Positions 33,005-44,208 of a DNA stretch of 64,000 bases are shown piece by piece. Within the stretch, counting starts at the first letter, position 1, and every line of letters starts with the position of its first letter. The stretch is from NCBI GenBank assembly GCA_030248195.1, contig JASAND010015780.1:124001-188000 (forward strand), given 5' to 3'. The translations under genes and the position numbers were made by a program. Under the pieces are notes generated by a model. That model did no database searches, had not been told where the DNA came from, and saw nothing but the letters and a program-made list of their open reading frames with translations. This DNA comes from Trissonchulus latispiculum (Eukaryota > Nematoda > Enoplea > Enoplida > Ironidae).

Positions 33005-35215
33005 ACAGATGTTTCATACGATGCACCTTTCTGTAATTCAGATCACTGTACATTAAATTGTTATATCGTGGGTTTAAAGTATCATACCATAAATTCGGAG
33101 CCAACTCGAACCAGAAATTTTCATAAAGCAAACATAGAAGCTCTGAACTCTTACTTACTAAATATAGATTGGCAAACTCAATTTAACTCTTGTGCTTGTG
33201 TAGAGGAGTTTTGGCTTGTTTTCACAAATATATTAAATTGTGCAATAGACGCCTTTGTGCCCTGGTCCGCTTTACGTAAAGGTTCTGTTGCTAAGTGGTC
33301 TAATTGTACTCGTAAAGCGTTCCAATCGCAAAGGAAGGCGTACAAAGCTTACAGAAAAGTTCCTTCCCTGATTAACCGAACTGCTTGGAAGCAAGCGTGC
33401 GCAATAACCAGACGATACAGACGAAATGACTCTAGAAATATGGAAAAGAATGTTATTTGTGGAAATGATCCTAATAAATTTTGGAAGTTTGTTAAATCAA
33501 AATTTCAATGTAAGACTTCCATCCCTTGCTTACATCTGGATGGTGGGTCTGATATTGCTACTGATAATTCTAGTAAAGCTAAAATTTTTAATGACTTTTT
33601 CGCATCTGTATTTACTGTCGATGACGGCAGGCAGTTGAATCTAGATCAATTTCCAGTAAACGTTTCATTTATTGAGCCTGATTTTTCGGAGGAAAACGTC
33701 TTCAAAACTATTGTTGAAAGTAAAAACAAATTAAGTGCTGGTTGCGATGGTTTGCCTCAGTTCTTTTTGAAAAAGCTAGCTATTTCCATTAGTAAGCCGC
33801 TAAGTATCATTTATCGGGTTTCCTATTTAACTGGTAAATTACCTAGTCAGTGGAAAATCTCTAAAGTTGTTCCTATTTTTAAAAAGAACGATAGATCCCG
33901 TCCAACAAATTATAGGCCGATTAGTTTGTTGTGTGTTTGCAGCAAATACATGGAACGTATCATAGCAAATTCTCTTAGGTCATATTTGATCGCAAATAAA
34001 ATTATTTCTAAAAATCAGCACGGTTTTCTCCCTAAGCGTTCAACAGTTAGCCAATTACTTGATTGTCTCGATGACTGGACTCGAGCCCTTGACGAAGGAT
34101 TAATTGTAGATATAGTCTATATGGACATTGCTAAAGCTTTTGATAGCGTTTCCCATTTAAAATTACTGCAGAAGTTAAAATCTTTAGGTTTAAGCAATTT
34201 CTGCATTTCTTGGCTGCAAGATTACTTAACCTTACGACAGCAATATGTAATTGTTGACGACGCTAGCTCTAAATTGAATAATGTAACATCTGGGGTACCG
34301 CAGGGTAGTATACTAGGACCTTTGTTATTTCTAGTTTATATTAACGACTTGAATAAAGTCGTTCAGAATGCCTCATTAAAGTTATTTGCAGACGATTCGA
34401 AATTGTATGTTTGCATGCCCTGTAGTTATCAAGGTAACGCTCTTCAAGAAGATTTGACTAAGTTGGAGAAGTGGTTAGATCAGATGCAGCTTGAAATTGC
34501 AGTAAGCAAATGTATGAGCTTGCATCTTGGATCTAATAATCCCTGCAGAAGCTACTATCTGAAAGGGAAAGCAATCTCAGCTGCCAATAGTGTAAAAGAT
34601 TTAGGTGTAATCATCAGTAATGACTTAAAATTTCATAAGCACTGTGAAGGTGTAGTCGGCGCTGCCTTTAGAATTACTAATATAATATTCCGAGCCTTTA
34701 TCTCTCGTGACGTACAGTTTCTAAGGAAACTGTATAAGGCTTATGTCAGACCAATATTAGAAACAGCATCAGAAATTTGGAATCCTCATCATGTTCAGGA
34801 TATTGACCTTGTTGAAAGAGTTCAAAGGTACTTTACGCGTAAACTTCCAGGAATGTCTGCAGTCCCATACCCGGAACGTCTAAAAAAATTGGACCTATCT
34901 AGTTTAGAAGAAAGACGTATTCATAAGGATTTGGTTCTGCTATTCAAAATTTTGAAAAACTATATTGACGTAGACCAGGAAAATTTTCTTATATTTGCAC
35001 TAAGTGGTGTTACTAGGGGACATAACTTAAAGCTTTTTGTAACACAACCACGTCTTGATTGCCGCAAATACTTCTTTGTAAACAGAATTGTTCCTGTTTG
35101 GAATTCACTACCCTCAGAGGTGGTTAATAGTACTTCTGTTGCAATGTTTAAACGTAGTCTAACCTCGCTAAACTTAGACAGATTTTTGAAAGGCCATGCG
35201 TTGGAAGTCGGCTAA
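33005..35215 (+). CDS. LINE ORF2 part 2: reverse transcriptase (CR1-like)
   Basis: An uninterrupted frame of about 735 codons. It begins with the end of the endonuclease (SDH motif), then an RT with RPTNYRPISLL, the first catalytic Asp in VYMDIAKAFDS (Asp codon 34124), SGVPQGSILGPLLFLVYIND and the FADD box (34385-34396). The C-terminus (WNSLPSEVVNSTS and a following FKRSL) is that of CR1/L2/Jockey-type elements. It reverse-transcribes its own RNA at a nicked target site. It is intact in itself but separated from the endonuclease by the upstream frameshift, so the element is probably dead unless that is a sequencing error. Confidence 0.9.
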   Translation, partial: TDVSYDAPFCNSDHCTLNCYIVGLKYHTINSEPTRTRNFHKANIEALNSYLLNIDWQTQFNSCACVEEFWLVFTNILNCAIDAFVPWSALRKGSVAKWSNCTRKAFQSQRKAYKAYRKVPSLINRTAWKQACAITRRYRRNDSRNMEKNVICGNDPNKFWKFVKSKFQCKTSIPCLHLDGGSDIATDNSSKAKIFNDFFASVFTVDDGRQLNLDQFPVNVSFIEPDFSEENVFKTIVESKNKLSAGCDGLPQFFLKKLAISISKPLSIIYRVSYLTGKLPSQWKISKVVPIFKKNDRSRPTNYRPISLLCVCSKYMERIIANSLRSYLIANKIISKNQHGFLPKRSTVSQLLDCLDDWTRALDEGLIVDIVYMDIAKAFDSVSHLKLLQKLKSLGLSNFCISWLQDYLTLRQQYVIVDDASSKLNNVTSGVPQGSILGPLLFLVYINDLNKVVQNASLKLFADDSKLYVCMPCSYQGNALQEDLTKLEKWLDQMQLEIAVSKCMSLHLGSNNPCRSYYLKGKAISAANSVKDLGVIISNDLKFHKHCEGVVGAAFRITNIIFRAFISRDVQFLRKLYKAYVRPILETASEIWNPHHVQDIDLVERVQRYFTRKLPGMSAVPYPERLKKLDLSSLEERRIHKDLVLLFKILKNYIDVDQENFLIFALSGVTRGHNLKLFVTQPRLDCRKYFFVNRIVPVWNSLPSEVVNSTSVAMFKRSLTSLNLDRFLKGHALEVG

Positions 35216-35869
35216 CGGCTCTGCATGGCCTTTTGCCATGTTACTATTAATAACTATTATTAATGACTGGATATGCTGTGTTATTCAAACGATTGTCGTT
35301 GTACTGGCAATAAACCTCGTAGTTAGTTAGTTAGTTAGATTCGTTTCTTTAGTCAATGTATCCAATTATCATTTGTCAAGGTTAGCTGGCGCCTAATTTA
35401 ACCTTGAGGTTAGCTCCGAACTAAGTCTTAAATCTCCTCAAATCTGAGCTCAAGGCTAAAACTGAAGTAGTGGATCGAATCTCTGGAGGAACATTCAAAA
35501 CTAAAGTGCGAAAATCTTTTTCTAAAAAATATGAAACATGTACAAACAATAGTTTGAACAGCCCGTGACGAACTTTTCCGAAAAACGAAAGCAGAAATCT
35601 TATAAATTGAGTTAGTCCTCAGTTAATCCTGATAGGACTCAGGATTAAGTTTCTGCCGCTAAAGACCAAGTTAGTTCGGAGTTAACCTCGAGGTTAACTT
35701 AACCTGATTTGGTGCAACGGATTAACTGAGAATTATCAGGTTAACTCCGAGTTAACCTTGAGGTTAGCTTAACACCGAGCTTACCCTCATTGGTGCAATT
35801 CGGTGTAAAGCTTAGTTAAATTTAATAAATTTAATTTAAAGTTACTACAAGTATGCAGAGTACGCCAGT

Positions 35870-36600
35870 CACAAATCAAATGTTCGACTTGGACATGCGG
35901 TCACACGAAAACAAGCTTTGAACAGGGATTGAGTTCTCCATGCGTGGGAAGCTAAAGATTGGCGATCTCAGTTCACGCTACAAAAAGCGTTTCCCGAAGG
36001 CTATCTGTTCTGAAATTGCTTAATGAACAAACAAGCTCAATATTTTGAGAAAATGTAAATTTTTTCCAAATTTCGCCAAAAGCATCAAGTTTGGACGCTT
36101 GTATTTCTCTCGAACAAAATTAAACACAAAACTTAAAAATTTCTCTGAACAGTTTTCTCAAAAATGTGTGCGTAAAGACGCTATCTAATTGCTGGAATGA
36201 GTTGAGAGGAATCCGTGTGCTAAGAATCTAACCACCATGTTCAAAATTTCGTGCTGCTGAGCTCAGGCAGAGATGCTGCGGAGCAGAGAGACCAAACCAA
36301 ATCAAGCCAAAATCAAACAAGCTTTGAAAACCAATTTTCCTTATTATCACTTAAACCGCAAGGAATCGAAGAATACTTTGAAGAGCGAATTTGTAAGTTT
36401 TGGTTAGAGCATTCGAAAGACTATAAGTTTGTATACAGTTTTATTTTCATTAATCTCATTACTTTTGCTTCCGAAACGCAGCTTCATATAAGAACGCCTT
36501 CAATTATTCTTTAGACCTAAGCTGGAGTCAACATCTCCGAAGAACAATTTAAATTTTGCAGGAGCAGAAACATTTGAAAACTGCATAGTACCTATTTTCC
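35870..36600 (+). repeat. Dispersed repeat, inverse copy of 24400-25040
   Basis: GTTCGACTTGGACATGCGGT, GTGTGCGTAAAGACGC and CGCAAGGAATCGAAG segments match the other copy in reverse order. An 87-codon frame inside it (36251-36514) is not called as a gene. Confidence 0.65.
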
Positions 36601-38701
36601 TATTTTTCAGGAACTTCGTTCGTCGTCATAACATCGTCGTCAAAGAGACGTCGGCATAAGTAATCTGTTGTTAGGAACTAAATAAATACTTACATAGAGG
36701 TGTGTCTGTGCGAAAGAGCACTAAATTAAATTTTAATATTTCCTATTTTTAAATATATTAACTACATTTAAAATTTCTGGAAACATCTTTCGGAAGCGAC
36801 CGCAGTTAGTTAAAAGTTAGTTAAAAGAAATTTAAAACTATATAAGCCTTCAGCAATTCTTATAAATTTTTTAAATGTTTTCCTGCTTTTAAGATTTCTT
36901 TGGGTTGGTAGGCGCTGTTGATATACCGCGCTGTTTGTTCATTTTTTCAAATCCATAATTTCAGGTTATACCATACAGGCATCATAAACATTTTGATACA
37001 CAGTACCATTGAACAGTCAACTGCCGAAACAATTTTGTTTCTTTTGACAAAAGTAAATATTAAAAGTTTCAATGTAGGGTATGGTAGGTTACAAGATGTC
37101 CAAAAATGTTCTACAGTAACAAATCGAAACTTGATTCAAAAAATTAAAAAACTGTTGTCTTGGTATGTTTAATCCAATTGATTTATACCATTGCTTCTTC
37201 ATTTTGATTGTTTAAGCCCTATAGGGGTCTACAACAAATGTTAAATAACAAAGAAAATTATCACTACAAATTTTGTACTTGGAACCGGGAACCGGAAGCT
37301 AGAACCGGAACCGGAACCGGAACCGGAACCGGTACCCTAGAACCGGAACCGGAACCGGTTTCGAAAATCGGAACCGGCCCCAGCTCTACTCACAGGGACT
37401 AATTATCCGACGCATGATCGTCTTTCAACTGCTATTCTGTAGGCTGCTATCATAAAAAATGTAGTTTTTGCAAAAAACAAGACCAATTTTTTCCAAAGAT
37501 TGTGGAGCATTTACCATGCGAGCTGGGGGGGCTGCTACTGAACAAATGTGTTCTGCACAAATATACCCAGGGACGATTTTTTAGTTGCCCCGATTGCTGC
37601 TTTCTAGCTATAGTAATCGCTTGAGAAATTTGGCAAAAGTAGGCAAAATCCAGGTTACGCACACATTTCAGCTTATTTCTCTATAACGAAGAGCGATTTC
37701 ACAATAAATAAAAAATCGTCCCCAGCTATTTGATGGAGGTATCGAATGATATAACCGATGTCTCGCGAAAAAATTTACTTGCGTCTGCAAAAATTCTGGA
37801 AAATTATACTTCTTCTAAAATGTGTTAAAAATATTTTAGAAAAGCAACGTTAGTTTCGTGGCATGCATTAAAAAGAGAAAATGTCAAGCTACATTTTGAT
37901 ATAAAAATGGCTTCTTAACTCCAAGTAATGAATGAGTTATAATGGTGCAAACTTTATGTGACCAAAGGGAATCACCACCTTAAGTTACATCTATGAGAAA
38001 AGAGAAGGTTTTTATATGTGAACAGTTGTTGCAAAGCAATTGGAATGAAAAACATCCATTAAATTAGGTTATAGGTATTAGGCAGCCCCATGGTATTGAT
38101 GTAAGGGGGTATCGTTCGCTGTTCAAGACGCAGTGCTCTTGCTTGCGATTGTAATTTCTAATTTGAAACGTAACCAACATCCAAAACCTTCTTAGACAAA
38201 CTAAATAAAAATTGGTTTCGTTCATTCTCCGCTATTTGATCATGTAAATTAGACCTTTATGTCAAAATCAAGTACGTGCATCAAGTATCAAATTTAACAC
38301 GAGATTTAGTTTGAGGAAGTGGAAAGCTTCAGAAAAAGTAGGACAGCATCTGTGAAAAATAATGGAATCGTTGTAACATAGGGGTAGTAGTGAGTAGTGA
38401 CAGCTTGGATTCGTATATGGATGTGTGGAATTCTGAATAACATTGTAATATATATTTACCAAACACGTAATCGGCTGATCAGTGGCCACTTGCTGCTATT
38501 TATTGTTCGTGAAACATGGACGATATGAAAATAGCCGTAAAATAAGTTGAAACAAATTCCCTAACAGTTCAAAACGTTTTTTTGCGACGTCGGGATGTGA
38601 AGCCAGTAGAAATTTGAGGGCCCCGGGCCAGCCCACGTGGCCCGGCCCGTAGAACCACATCGGACCGCAAAATTGTCTTATTTTCCAACACTAGTTGTCA
38701 G

Positions 38702-39503
38702 CCATTGGCCGACCGGTGGCCAAGCTAAAATTTCCGATTTTATGCGTCAACTGTGATGTAAAATTTAATTTTGCTGTATAATATCGGGCACATGTTGCAT
38801 TATAAACGTTACATTATTGTATACTCTACTACAAATTTTCAGTTTATCTACACAAGATTTGACACTTAATTAAGAACAATTTGATAATTAAGAACGGTAG
38901 ACGCATAAAAGGAGCAAATTCGAGCCAGCCAAGTTTGGCCAATAGCTAAACGGCTTACGGACACCCAACAAACGACCAATTGGCAGGCCAACGTCTAAGT
39001 CCGTCTAAGCCAACCCTGCCAACCAAGGAAAATTTCGGCCGATCCGAACGCTACTGGGGGGTGGAGTGAGGGAGATATGGTTGCACCTCCATTATAGCTC
39101 ATCAATTCTGCATAGGCGACTCCGGCCGTAATCGATAACAGAGTCGTGTTAATTCAGCATCGCATTTTAGTTACAGTCCATCAAACTAAATTCTAATTTT
39201 CAGATTTTCAAAGAGAATATTTTGCAAAATTTAATGTTTTCAGTTTTGGCCTACTGCTAAATCAACTGAATCAACCAGTTCCTATTGCACTTTCAGTCGG
39301 CGATCCGAAATAGATTCGACGTGAGTCGGTAACCAAATATATTTTTAGTTTTCATTTTAGTCTCCGTTCCAAAACAGTTTCAGTGAGCGATTAGAAGTAG
39401 TTTCTGTGACCAATAACCAAGTTTTAAAACCTCATTTTAATTACGCAATGTTAATTAATCAACACAGCCAGCTTGCATCATCATCACCAGTAGCATTTGT
39501 TAC
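38702..39503. other. No recognised gene; GGCCAA-rich repeat remnants
   Basis: TTGGCC/GGCCAA motifs at 38703-38730 and 38930-39050, with an end-like CCAACCCTG at 39010-39018. These may be the right half of a further element around the five-level nest. The left partner is not clear. Confidence 0.45.
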
Positions 39504-39509
39504 TTTATT
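39504..39509 (-). terminator. Polyadenylation signal AATAAA (minus strand)
   Basis: TTTATT on + is AATAAA on the minus strand, 65 nt after the stop codon at 39574. It supports a terminal exon there. Confidence 0.5.
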
Positions 39510-39573
39510 ACAAAGTGTACACAAACTATACACAAAATACACCAAATTGAATAGTATCAAACAAGACTCTATT

Positions 39574-39813
39574 CTATGTTAGTTCCAACTGGACATTTTC
39601 TGCAAAAGCCATTAGTTCATCATCACTCAAATTGGGTTTTTCATTGCCAGCGGCAGGCACAGCTGAACGAACACCCCTAGACGGGTGTGTTGACATATCC
39701 GTAGATTTTCGTTTGCAACTCTTTCCAGAGGAATTCAAGACAGACGGAATCGAATCATTAGCAGAATCAGCCTTCCTGGCGTTAGTGGAAGATATCCTCC
39801 GCAAATGACTTGC
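39574..39813 (-). CDS. Candidate terminal exon of an unidentified minus-strand gene
   Basis: Reading leftward, the acceptor-like TTGTTATTGAAG precedes 39813 and 79 codons follow in frame to TAG at 39574. The sequence is Ser/Lys/Asn-rich with no low-complexity repeat, and ends NLSDDELMAFAENVQLELT. A poly(A) signal follows 65 nt later. I recognise no family. It lies on the same strand as, and downstream of, the CENP-S-like first exon at 52212-52366. It enters in phase 0 whereas that exon leaves in phase 2, so at least one undetected exon would be needed between them. The upstream intron would hold the whole 2A-LINE and the foldback element. Confidence 0.4.
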   Translation of the reverse strand, partial: ASHLRRISSTNARKADSANDSIPSVLNSSGKSCKRKSTDMSTHPSRGVRSAVPAAGNEKPNLSDDELMAFAENVQLELT

Positions 39814-40165
39814 CTTCAATAACAATCACTACTTGGTTACTCACTAACTAATAAAATACAGAGTAGATATTCCTAGCTTGATTGTACAATATGGCTCACA
39901 GAAGACTACATGTAAAATAAGGAATAAAATAAGGAACACGATTGATGTTAGAAATTTATGGGAAGGCTAATCGTGCCTACGCATCTAATAAAATTAGCTG
40001 AACACACCCCATTTTCCGAATCCAGAATGCATAAAGATACGACCGTGATGAACACTGTCGTACTGCACCTGGAGAAGCGCCTTGCCGTGGTGGTGCGGCA
40101 GAAACCCTCCCTGGGATTCCCTGGTTGGTTCCCCCGGGAAGGTGGCAACAAAAGGCTCTCGTTAA

Positions 40166-40866
40166 ATGGTCCCCTGTGGTCCTACTCCTACTCATATTCC
40201 GGAGGCCCCACCTTTGGACCCACCTTGGTGCCTTTCAGCCGGGTTTTCGGTAGGAGACCCCGGTAAGCCGGTATACTGGGGTCTCCTACTGCTGTGCGCC
40301 GGCGATGTAGAACGAAACCCTGGCCCTATCTGGCCGTGTCCCATCTGTAACCGAAATGCCCCCAAGAACTGTGTACGATACACCGCCTTTGGCGGCTGGG
40401 TGCATCTGAGGTCGTGTTCCGGCCTATCCTCATTCCATGGCTACGACCAATATTCTTGGAAGTGTGCGCATTGTCTCCCACCCCCTCCGCCACCCCTCCT
40501 CCAACTGCCCCTCCCATTCCCCTGCTGGCTGCTACAGGCCACAGGCCGCTGCAGCTGCTGGTACAGCTGCGACGCGTATCCCTCCCACAGCAAGACCTCG
40601 ACCAGCCCTGGACCCGCTGCCAGAAAGCAGCTGAAAATCTGGCAGTGGAACGCTGGGGGTCTGAGGGCGAAGAAGGAATGGATTGAGAAAACCTTGGCGG
40701 ACCATAACATCGATATTGCGTTGCTGCAACAAACCCACTTGCAGGGAGACGCGGCGCCATCATTCAAAGGATATAACGCAGAATGGCAGCACAGGCGGCA
40801 GGTTCGAGGCAGAGGCGGAGTGAAGGGCAGTAGAGTCGGTATCCTAATCAAGAATACTATCACCTA
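40166..40866 (+). pseudogene. 2A-PHD-endonuclease N-terminus of the LINE polyprotein
   Basis: ATG at 40166 opens 233 codons. Residues 36-54 (VYWGLLLLCAGDVERNPGP) form a canonical 2A peptide: a hydrophobic run, then D-x-E-x-NPGP, with ribosome skipping expected between G53 and P54. Residues 57-103 form a PHD finger (CPIC, then C, GGWVHLRSCSGL, WKCAHC; C4HC3 pattern). A Pro-rich linker follows, then the start of an AP endonuclease (IWQWNAGGLRAKK, LLQQTHLQG). The frame stops at 40864; endonuclease coding continues with shifts (VYMPPIQR, IIGGDLNAHSP near 41050-41090). 2A-led LINEs are known in trypanosome L1Tc/ingi and several invertebrate clades, so the arrangement is real, though this copy is inactive. 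Confidence 0.85.
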
Positions 40867-41192
40867 ATTCGCGGACCTCGTGAACTCTGACTGCTGCGGC
40901 AGACCAGTCGACGGATGCAGTGGAGGTCAGAATATACCTGAAGGGAGCTGAATACACCTTGACCAGTGTGTACATGCCTCCTATTCAGCGCCAGACAGAA
41001 GAACAGCGGACCCAAAATTTCGATCCAGCTGCCCCCCCCCCTCAGCCCGGAACAGCATTATCGGGGGAGATCTGAACGCCCACTCCCCTACGCCCTACGT
41101 GGGAGAACAGAAACCAACCCGACGATCTTGGAGATTTGGTTGACGAATGGCTGGCTACTGAAGACATGGTGGTACTCAACAATGGCTGCCCC

Positions 41193-41493
41193 GGCTTTTT
41201 CCTAGGCAAAAATTTCTGGGGGGGGGGAAGTCTGGGGGGGCTCGGATTTCTGGGGGGAAGAAAAATTTTTCAAAAAATGCCTAAAAATAGCTATTTTTTG
41301 CTGCTAAGCTAAAAAATTAACTATTTTTAACTTAAATTGAAGCTTAAAATAGCTAAAAAATGCTTAAAAATGGGTTTAAATTCGGCGAAGCCGGAATAAT
41401 TTTTCAAAATTTACCCTCAAAACCCTATTTTTCCAGGCATTCTAGAGTTCGGGGGGGGACGAATTTCTGGGGCCCCCCCTGTAGGAAAAAGCC
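41193..41493. mobile_element. Small inverted-ended insertion in the endonuclease region
   Basis: Ends GGCTTTTTCCTA and TAGGAAAAAGCC. Endonuclease coding (NNGCP|ARLGANP) resumes when it is removed. The interior has G-homopolymers and AATTTCTGGGGGG repeats. Target duplication not clear. Confidence 0.75.
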
Positions 41494-41589
41494 AGCCCGT
41501 CTGGGTGCCAACCCGCGGGAAGGCCCCACAGCATCTGACCTCACCATCTGCAAATCGGCCCTCGCCCTGTCCACTACATGGGAGGTATA

Positions 41590-42830
41590 GTCAGGGGGGG
41601 GGGGGGAAACAACGATTTTCGAAATAAGGTTATTACTCGCTATAGACTGTAGCTAGCCAGACGCTTTATATACCAGCATGTAGGGCTTGGCCTGTACTTT
41701 GTATACCACCAGTAAAATCAGCATTCGGTTGTACTTCTAGTAGGCTAGCCTCAATATAGACCATCTTTTTTTCCCCCACAAGTGGGGGAAAAAAGATGGG
41801 GGTGGGGAAAAAAAGATGGTACCAAATTTCGTTCCTTTACCACCATAACAGCAGATAAATGGCATTTAAAGGCATAAAACGTAATATCTACTTCCAAAAA
41901 CTCGTTGCCGGCAGCCAGGCTTAGTATTATCCATCATATAAGCCAAACTTAGTAATGGGCCAACAATGCTAGGAAATTAAGATTTTTGGTCTACAAAATC
42001 TTATTTTTTCCGGTAATTTATAATTTAAACGCCTTTTGTGTTTACTTGCAATGATAAAATACACCATTTTGCGATATTAACCCGCAAGAAATTGAGTGTG
42101 TTATTTATGGTGGGTGGCAAAATCGCACAAAAGTGTTCAGGGGTCATCCATTTCGGGTGTAGTCTTTTGCATATCCACACTTGTGAAACTCTCTGGAATG
42201 TCCACAGTTCATAATATCACAAAAATATTGTTTATGGACCCTAATTTTCTTGTTATCCGCACGATTTGCCCCCCTGGGAATATTTGCCAGCATTCCTCCA
42301 CAGGGGCAGGTCATATGGCGCTTTTCCGCAGCGGAAGGTCAATTGGGGGTATAACAGTTCAAATGAGTAAACAATTAGTCGTTATTTATGCTTAAATCAA
42401 AAAAAACGAAACTGCGGGGGAAAAAGCACACCGTTGTTTTTCCCCCCTCTGGTGCAAAAAGTGTGGGGAAAAAAAGATGGTCACTATTTCTCAACCGTGT
42501 GACTCAGCGAAAATCCGACTAGCCCACGTTATAGAGCACATCCACAAACCCCTTCATGCACAAAATGACTCCTGTAACTATTACCAGTAAGTTGGCATAA
42601 TCTTAGAAAATTTGAAAAATCCTTAGGTTTTTGGACAATTTTTGGGTGTCAACTTCGGACCCATGCCACACGAAGGCTCAATCGACAGGAACGGTTATTT
42701 GTATTATGATCTTAAAGTACAAGACTTGAACTTTCATTTGCACTAGATTTTGTATCTCTATCTTATGCCAGTCGAGCAGGGTGAGCCATTGTTTTCCCCC
42801 ACTTTGCCGGTGATGTTCCCCCCCCCTGAC
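41590..42830. mobile_element. 1.24 kb non-autonomous element, ends GTCAGGGGGGGG, TATA duplication
   Basis: GTCAGGGGGGGG at the left and CCCCCCCTGAC at the right are perfectly inverted. TATA lies on both sides (41586-41589 and 42831-42834). It interrupts the endonuclease reading frame, which resumes beyond it. The interior carries GGGGAAAAAAAGATGG and its complement several times, including a hairpin at 41765-41800. No transposase. Resembles 60790-61865 in design. Confidence 0.85.
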
Positions 42831-42930
42831 TATATATACAGCAGACAACACTGTCGGACCACCAACCAATCCTCACCACTCTAACCCTCCCATTTGTGCC
42901 TGGTAGCCCCGGCGCTCGCCCCGCGCAAGC

Positions 42931-44162
42931 ATGGATCACGCCCCTGACCCTGCTGCCGTTGGCACCCTACAAGCATCCAAGTATTTGACTGATGCTATCG
43001 TCTCGGCTGCCAGAAGAAGCATTCCAAGGGGAAATGTGGTGAAACGGACGGCGGGCCCCCCTGGTGGTGCCAGGAAGCGGAGGACGCCATACAGAAATGC
43101 CGTGCCCTTCGAGAAAAAGCTAGTGTCGACGAAGCTGGAAGGCAACAATGGATTGCCGCTAAACGGGAAGCTGTTGCCCTCATCAGATCTCTGAAGACAG
43201 ACAGCTGGAGAAGCTTCGCATCCACCCTCAACGCCCGAACAGATCCAAGATCAGTTTGGGCAGTTATCCACTCGATCGACGGCAAAATTGCTAAATCAAA
43301 TCCGAATCAGGTGATCCATTCCAATGGCAAACAACTCTCCACTGACAGGAAAAAGGCAAGGGCCTTCATCCGACAGTACTCGTCCGTCAGCTACGTCAAG
43401 CCGTCAGCAGAAAGAAAGAAAATCGGCATTCAGATCAGACAGCGCCTACACCGTATGGATGCAACTCAGCCACAGCACCCAGCCAGCTCACCTTTTACCA
43501 TGATGGAGCTGGAACTTGCTATCAGCCGATTGAAGAACGGAAAATGACCTGGAATGAACGGTATAAGTAACGAAATGCTGAAGAACCTTTCCTTTTCTGC
43601 TAGGGGATTCCTGCTGAAAGTGTTCAACGAATCCTGGAAATGCGGGGTCACTCCACAAAGCTGGAGAGAAGCGGACATTATCCCAATCCCCAAAAAGGGG
43701 AAACCGCTGGATCAAACGGCCTCCTACCGTCCAATCAGCCTCATCAAATGTGTTTGCAAACTGAAGGAAACGCTGGTGAAGGCAAGACTGCAGCACCTCC
43801 TTGAATCCACTGGAGGTCTCTGTCAGGAGCAAGCGGGATTCAGAGGCCGACGAAGTACCGAAGACCAAACTGTCAGAATCATACAAGAAACGGCTGCCGG
43901 CTTCCAGAAACGCCCGCCGGCAAAGAGGACCGCACTGGCCATGATTGACTTCGCCAGGGCCTTCGATACCGCTATCCAGGACCGAATCATCAGGAAACTG
44001 ATTGAGACGCAGGTTCCCCTCCATGTGATCAGATGGATCAGGAACTTTCTGTCCCACCGCAAGGGTAGAGTCCGGCTGAACAACATCACCAGTGACCCGA
44101 AGCTAGGGAGCTATACCAGGGAGTTCCTCAAGGATCTGTACTGTCGCCACTCCTGTTCCTGA
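42931..44162 (+). pseudogene. LINE middle region and reverse transcriptase (fingers/palm)
   Basis: The frame at 43088-43550 reads REKASVDEAGRQQW and TDSWRSFASTLNARTD, the linker typical of ingi/I-type elements, up to LKNGK. A TGA at 43545 replaces a codon just before PGMNGISNEML. From 43554 the RT reads ADIIPIPKKGKP, SYRPISLI, AGFRGRRSTEDQ and AMIDFARAFDT (catalytic Asp codon 43947). The second catalytic box, YADDVAI (44504-44524), lies beyond the insertion at 44209-44486. Reading is broken by at least three stops. The RNase H and zinc tail are annotated separately. Confidence 0.85.
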
Positions 44163-44208
44163 TCTATGTAGACGATATCCTGAAGGAAATTCCAGAGGGC
44201 GTCAGTGC

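Larger units (their letters stand above)
31862..35337 (+). mobile_element. 5'-truncated CR1-superfamily non-LTR retrotransposon
   Basis: Contains the C-terminal part of an ORF1, an AP-type endonuclease, a reverse transcriptase and a CR1/L2-type C-terminus, then AATAAA and a (TTAG)4 tail at about 35320-35337. Short 3' tandem tails are typical of the CR1 group. The 5' end is truncated within ORF1. ORF2 has one visible frameshift. Target duplication not resolved. Confidence 0.88.
31687..35818. mobile_element. TTGCACCAA inverted-ended MITE, fourth nest level
   Basis: Left end TTACGCCCGATTGCACCAA and right end TTGGTGCAATTCGGTGTAA are imperfect inverted repeats. The flanks just inside both ends carry GTTAGCTTAACACCGAG-type and GGTTAACTCCGAGTTAACC motifs in both orientations. 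It is split by the LINE at about 31862-35337. Confidence 0.78.
31102..37388. mobile_element. hAT-like element with (GGAACC)n ends, third nest level
   Basis: CTCACAGG is duplicated exactly (31094-31101 and 37389-37396). Ends TAGAGCTGGGGCCGGTTCC and the exact complement (ending CCCCAGCTCTA). GGAACCGG arrays lie inside both ends. The 6.29 kb between includes the TTGCACCAA element and the LINE. Remaining own sequence is non-coding. Confidence 0.92.
30703..37979. mobile_element. TTAA-flanked element (piggyBac-like), second nest level
   Basis: TTAA at 30699 and 37980; inverted ends GGTGGTGATTCCTTTTGG and CCAAAGGGAATCACCACC. A truncated relative starts at 54830 with the same end and TTAA. Its own sequence (about 30703-31093 and 37397-37979) is AT-rich and non-coding. 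Confidence 0.88.
30360..38693. mobile_element. Outermost hAT-like element of a five-level nest (8-bp TSD)
   Basis: GTTGTCAG lies on both sides (30352-30359 and 38694-38701). Ends TAGAGTTGTGACGCGGGCC and TTTTCCAACACTA. Subterminal blocks are GGCCCGCGGGCCGG-type on the left and GGGCCCGGCC on the right. The original element was about 1.06 kb (8334 bp minus the 7.3 kb insertion). No transposase. Confidence 0.88.

Noticed and set aside
36251..36514. 87-codon ORF inside the five-level nest, considered as a transposase remnant
   Set aside because: Falls in the dispersed repeat shared with 24400-25040, where the frame is broken, and has no transposase motif.
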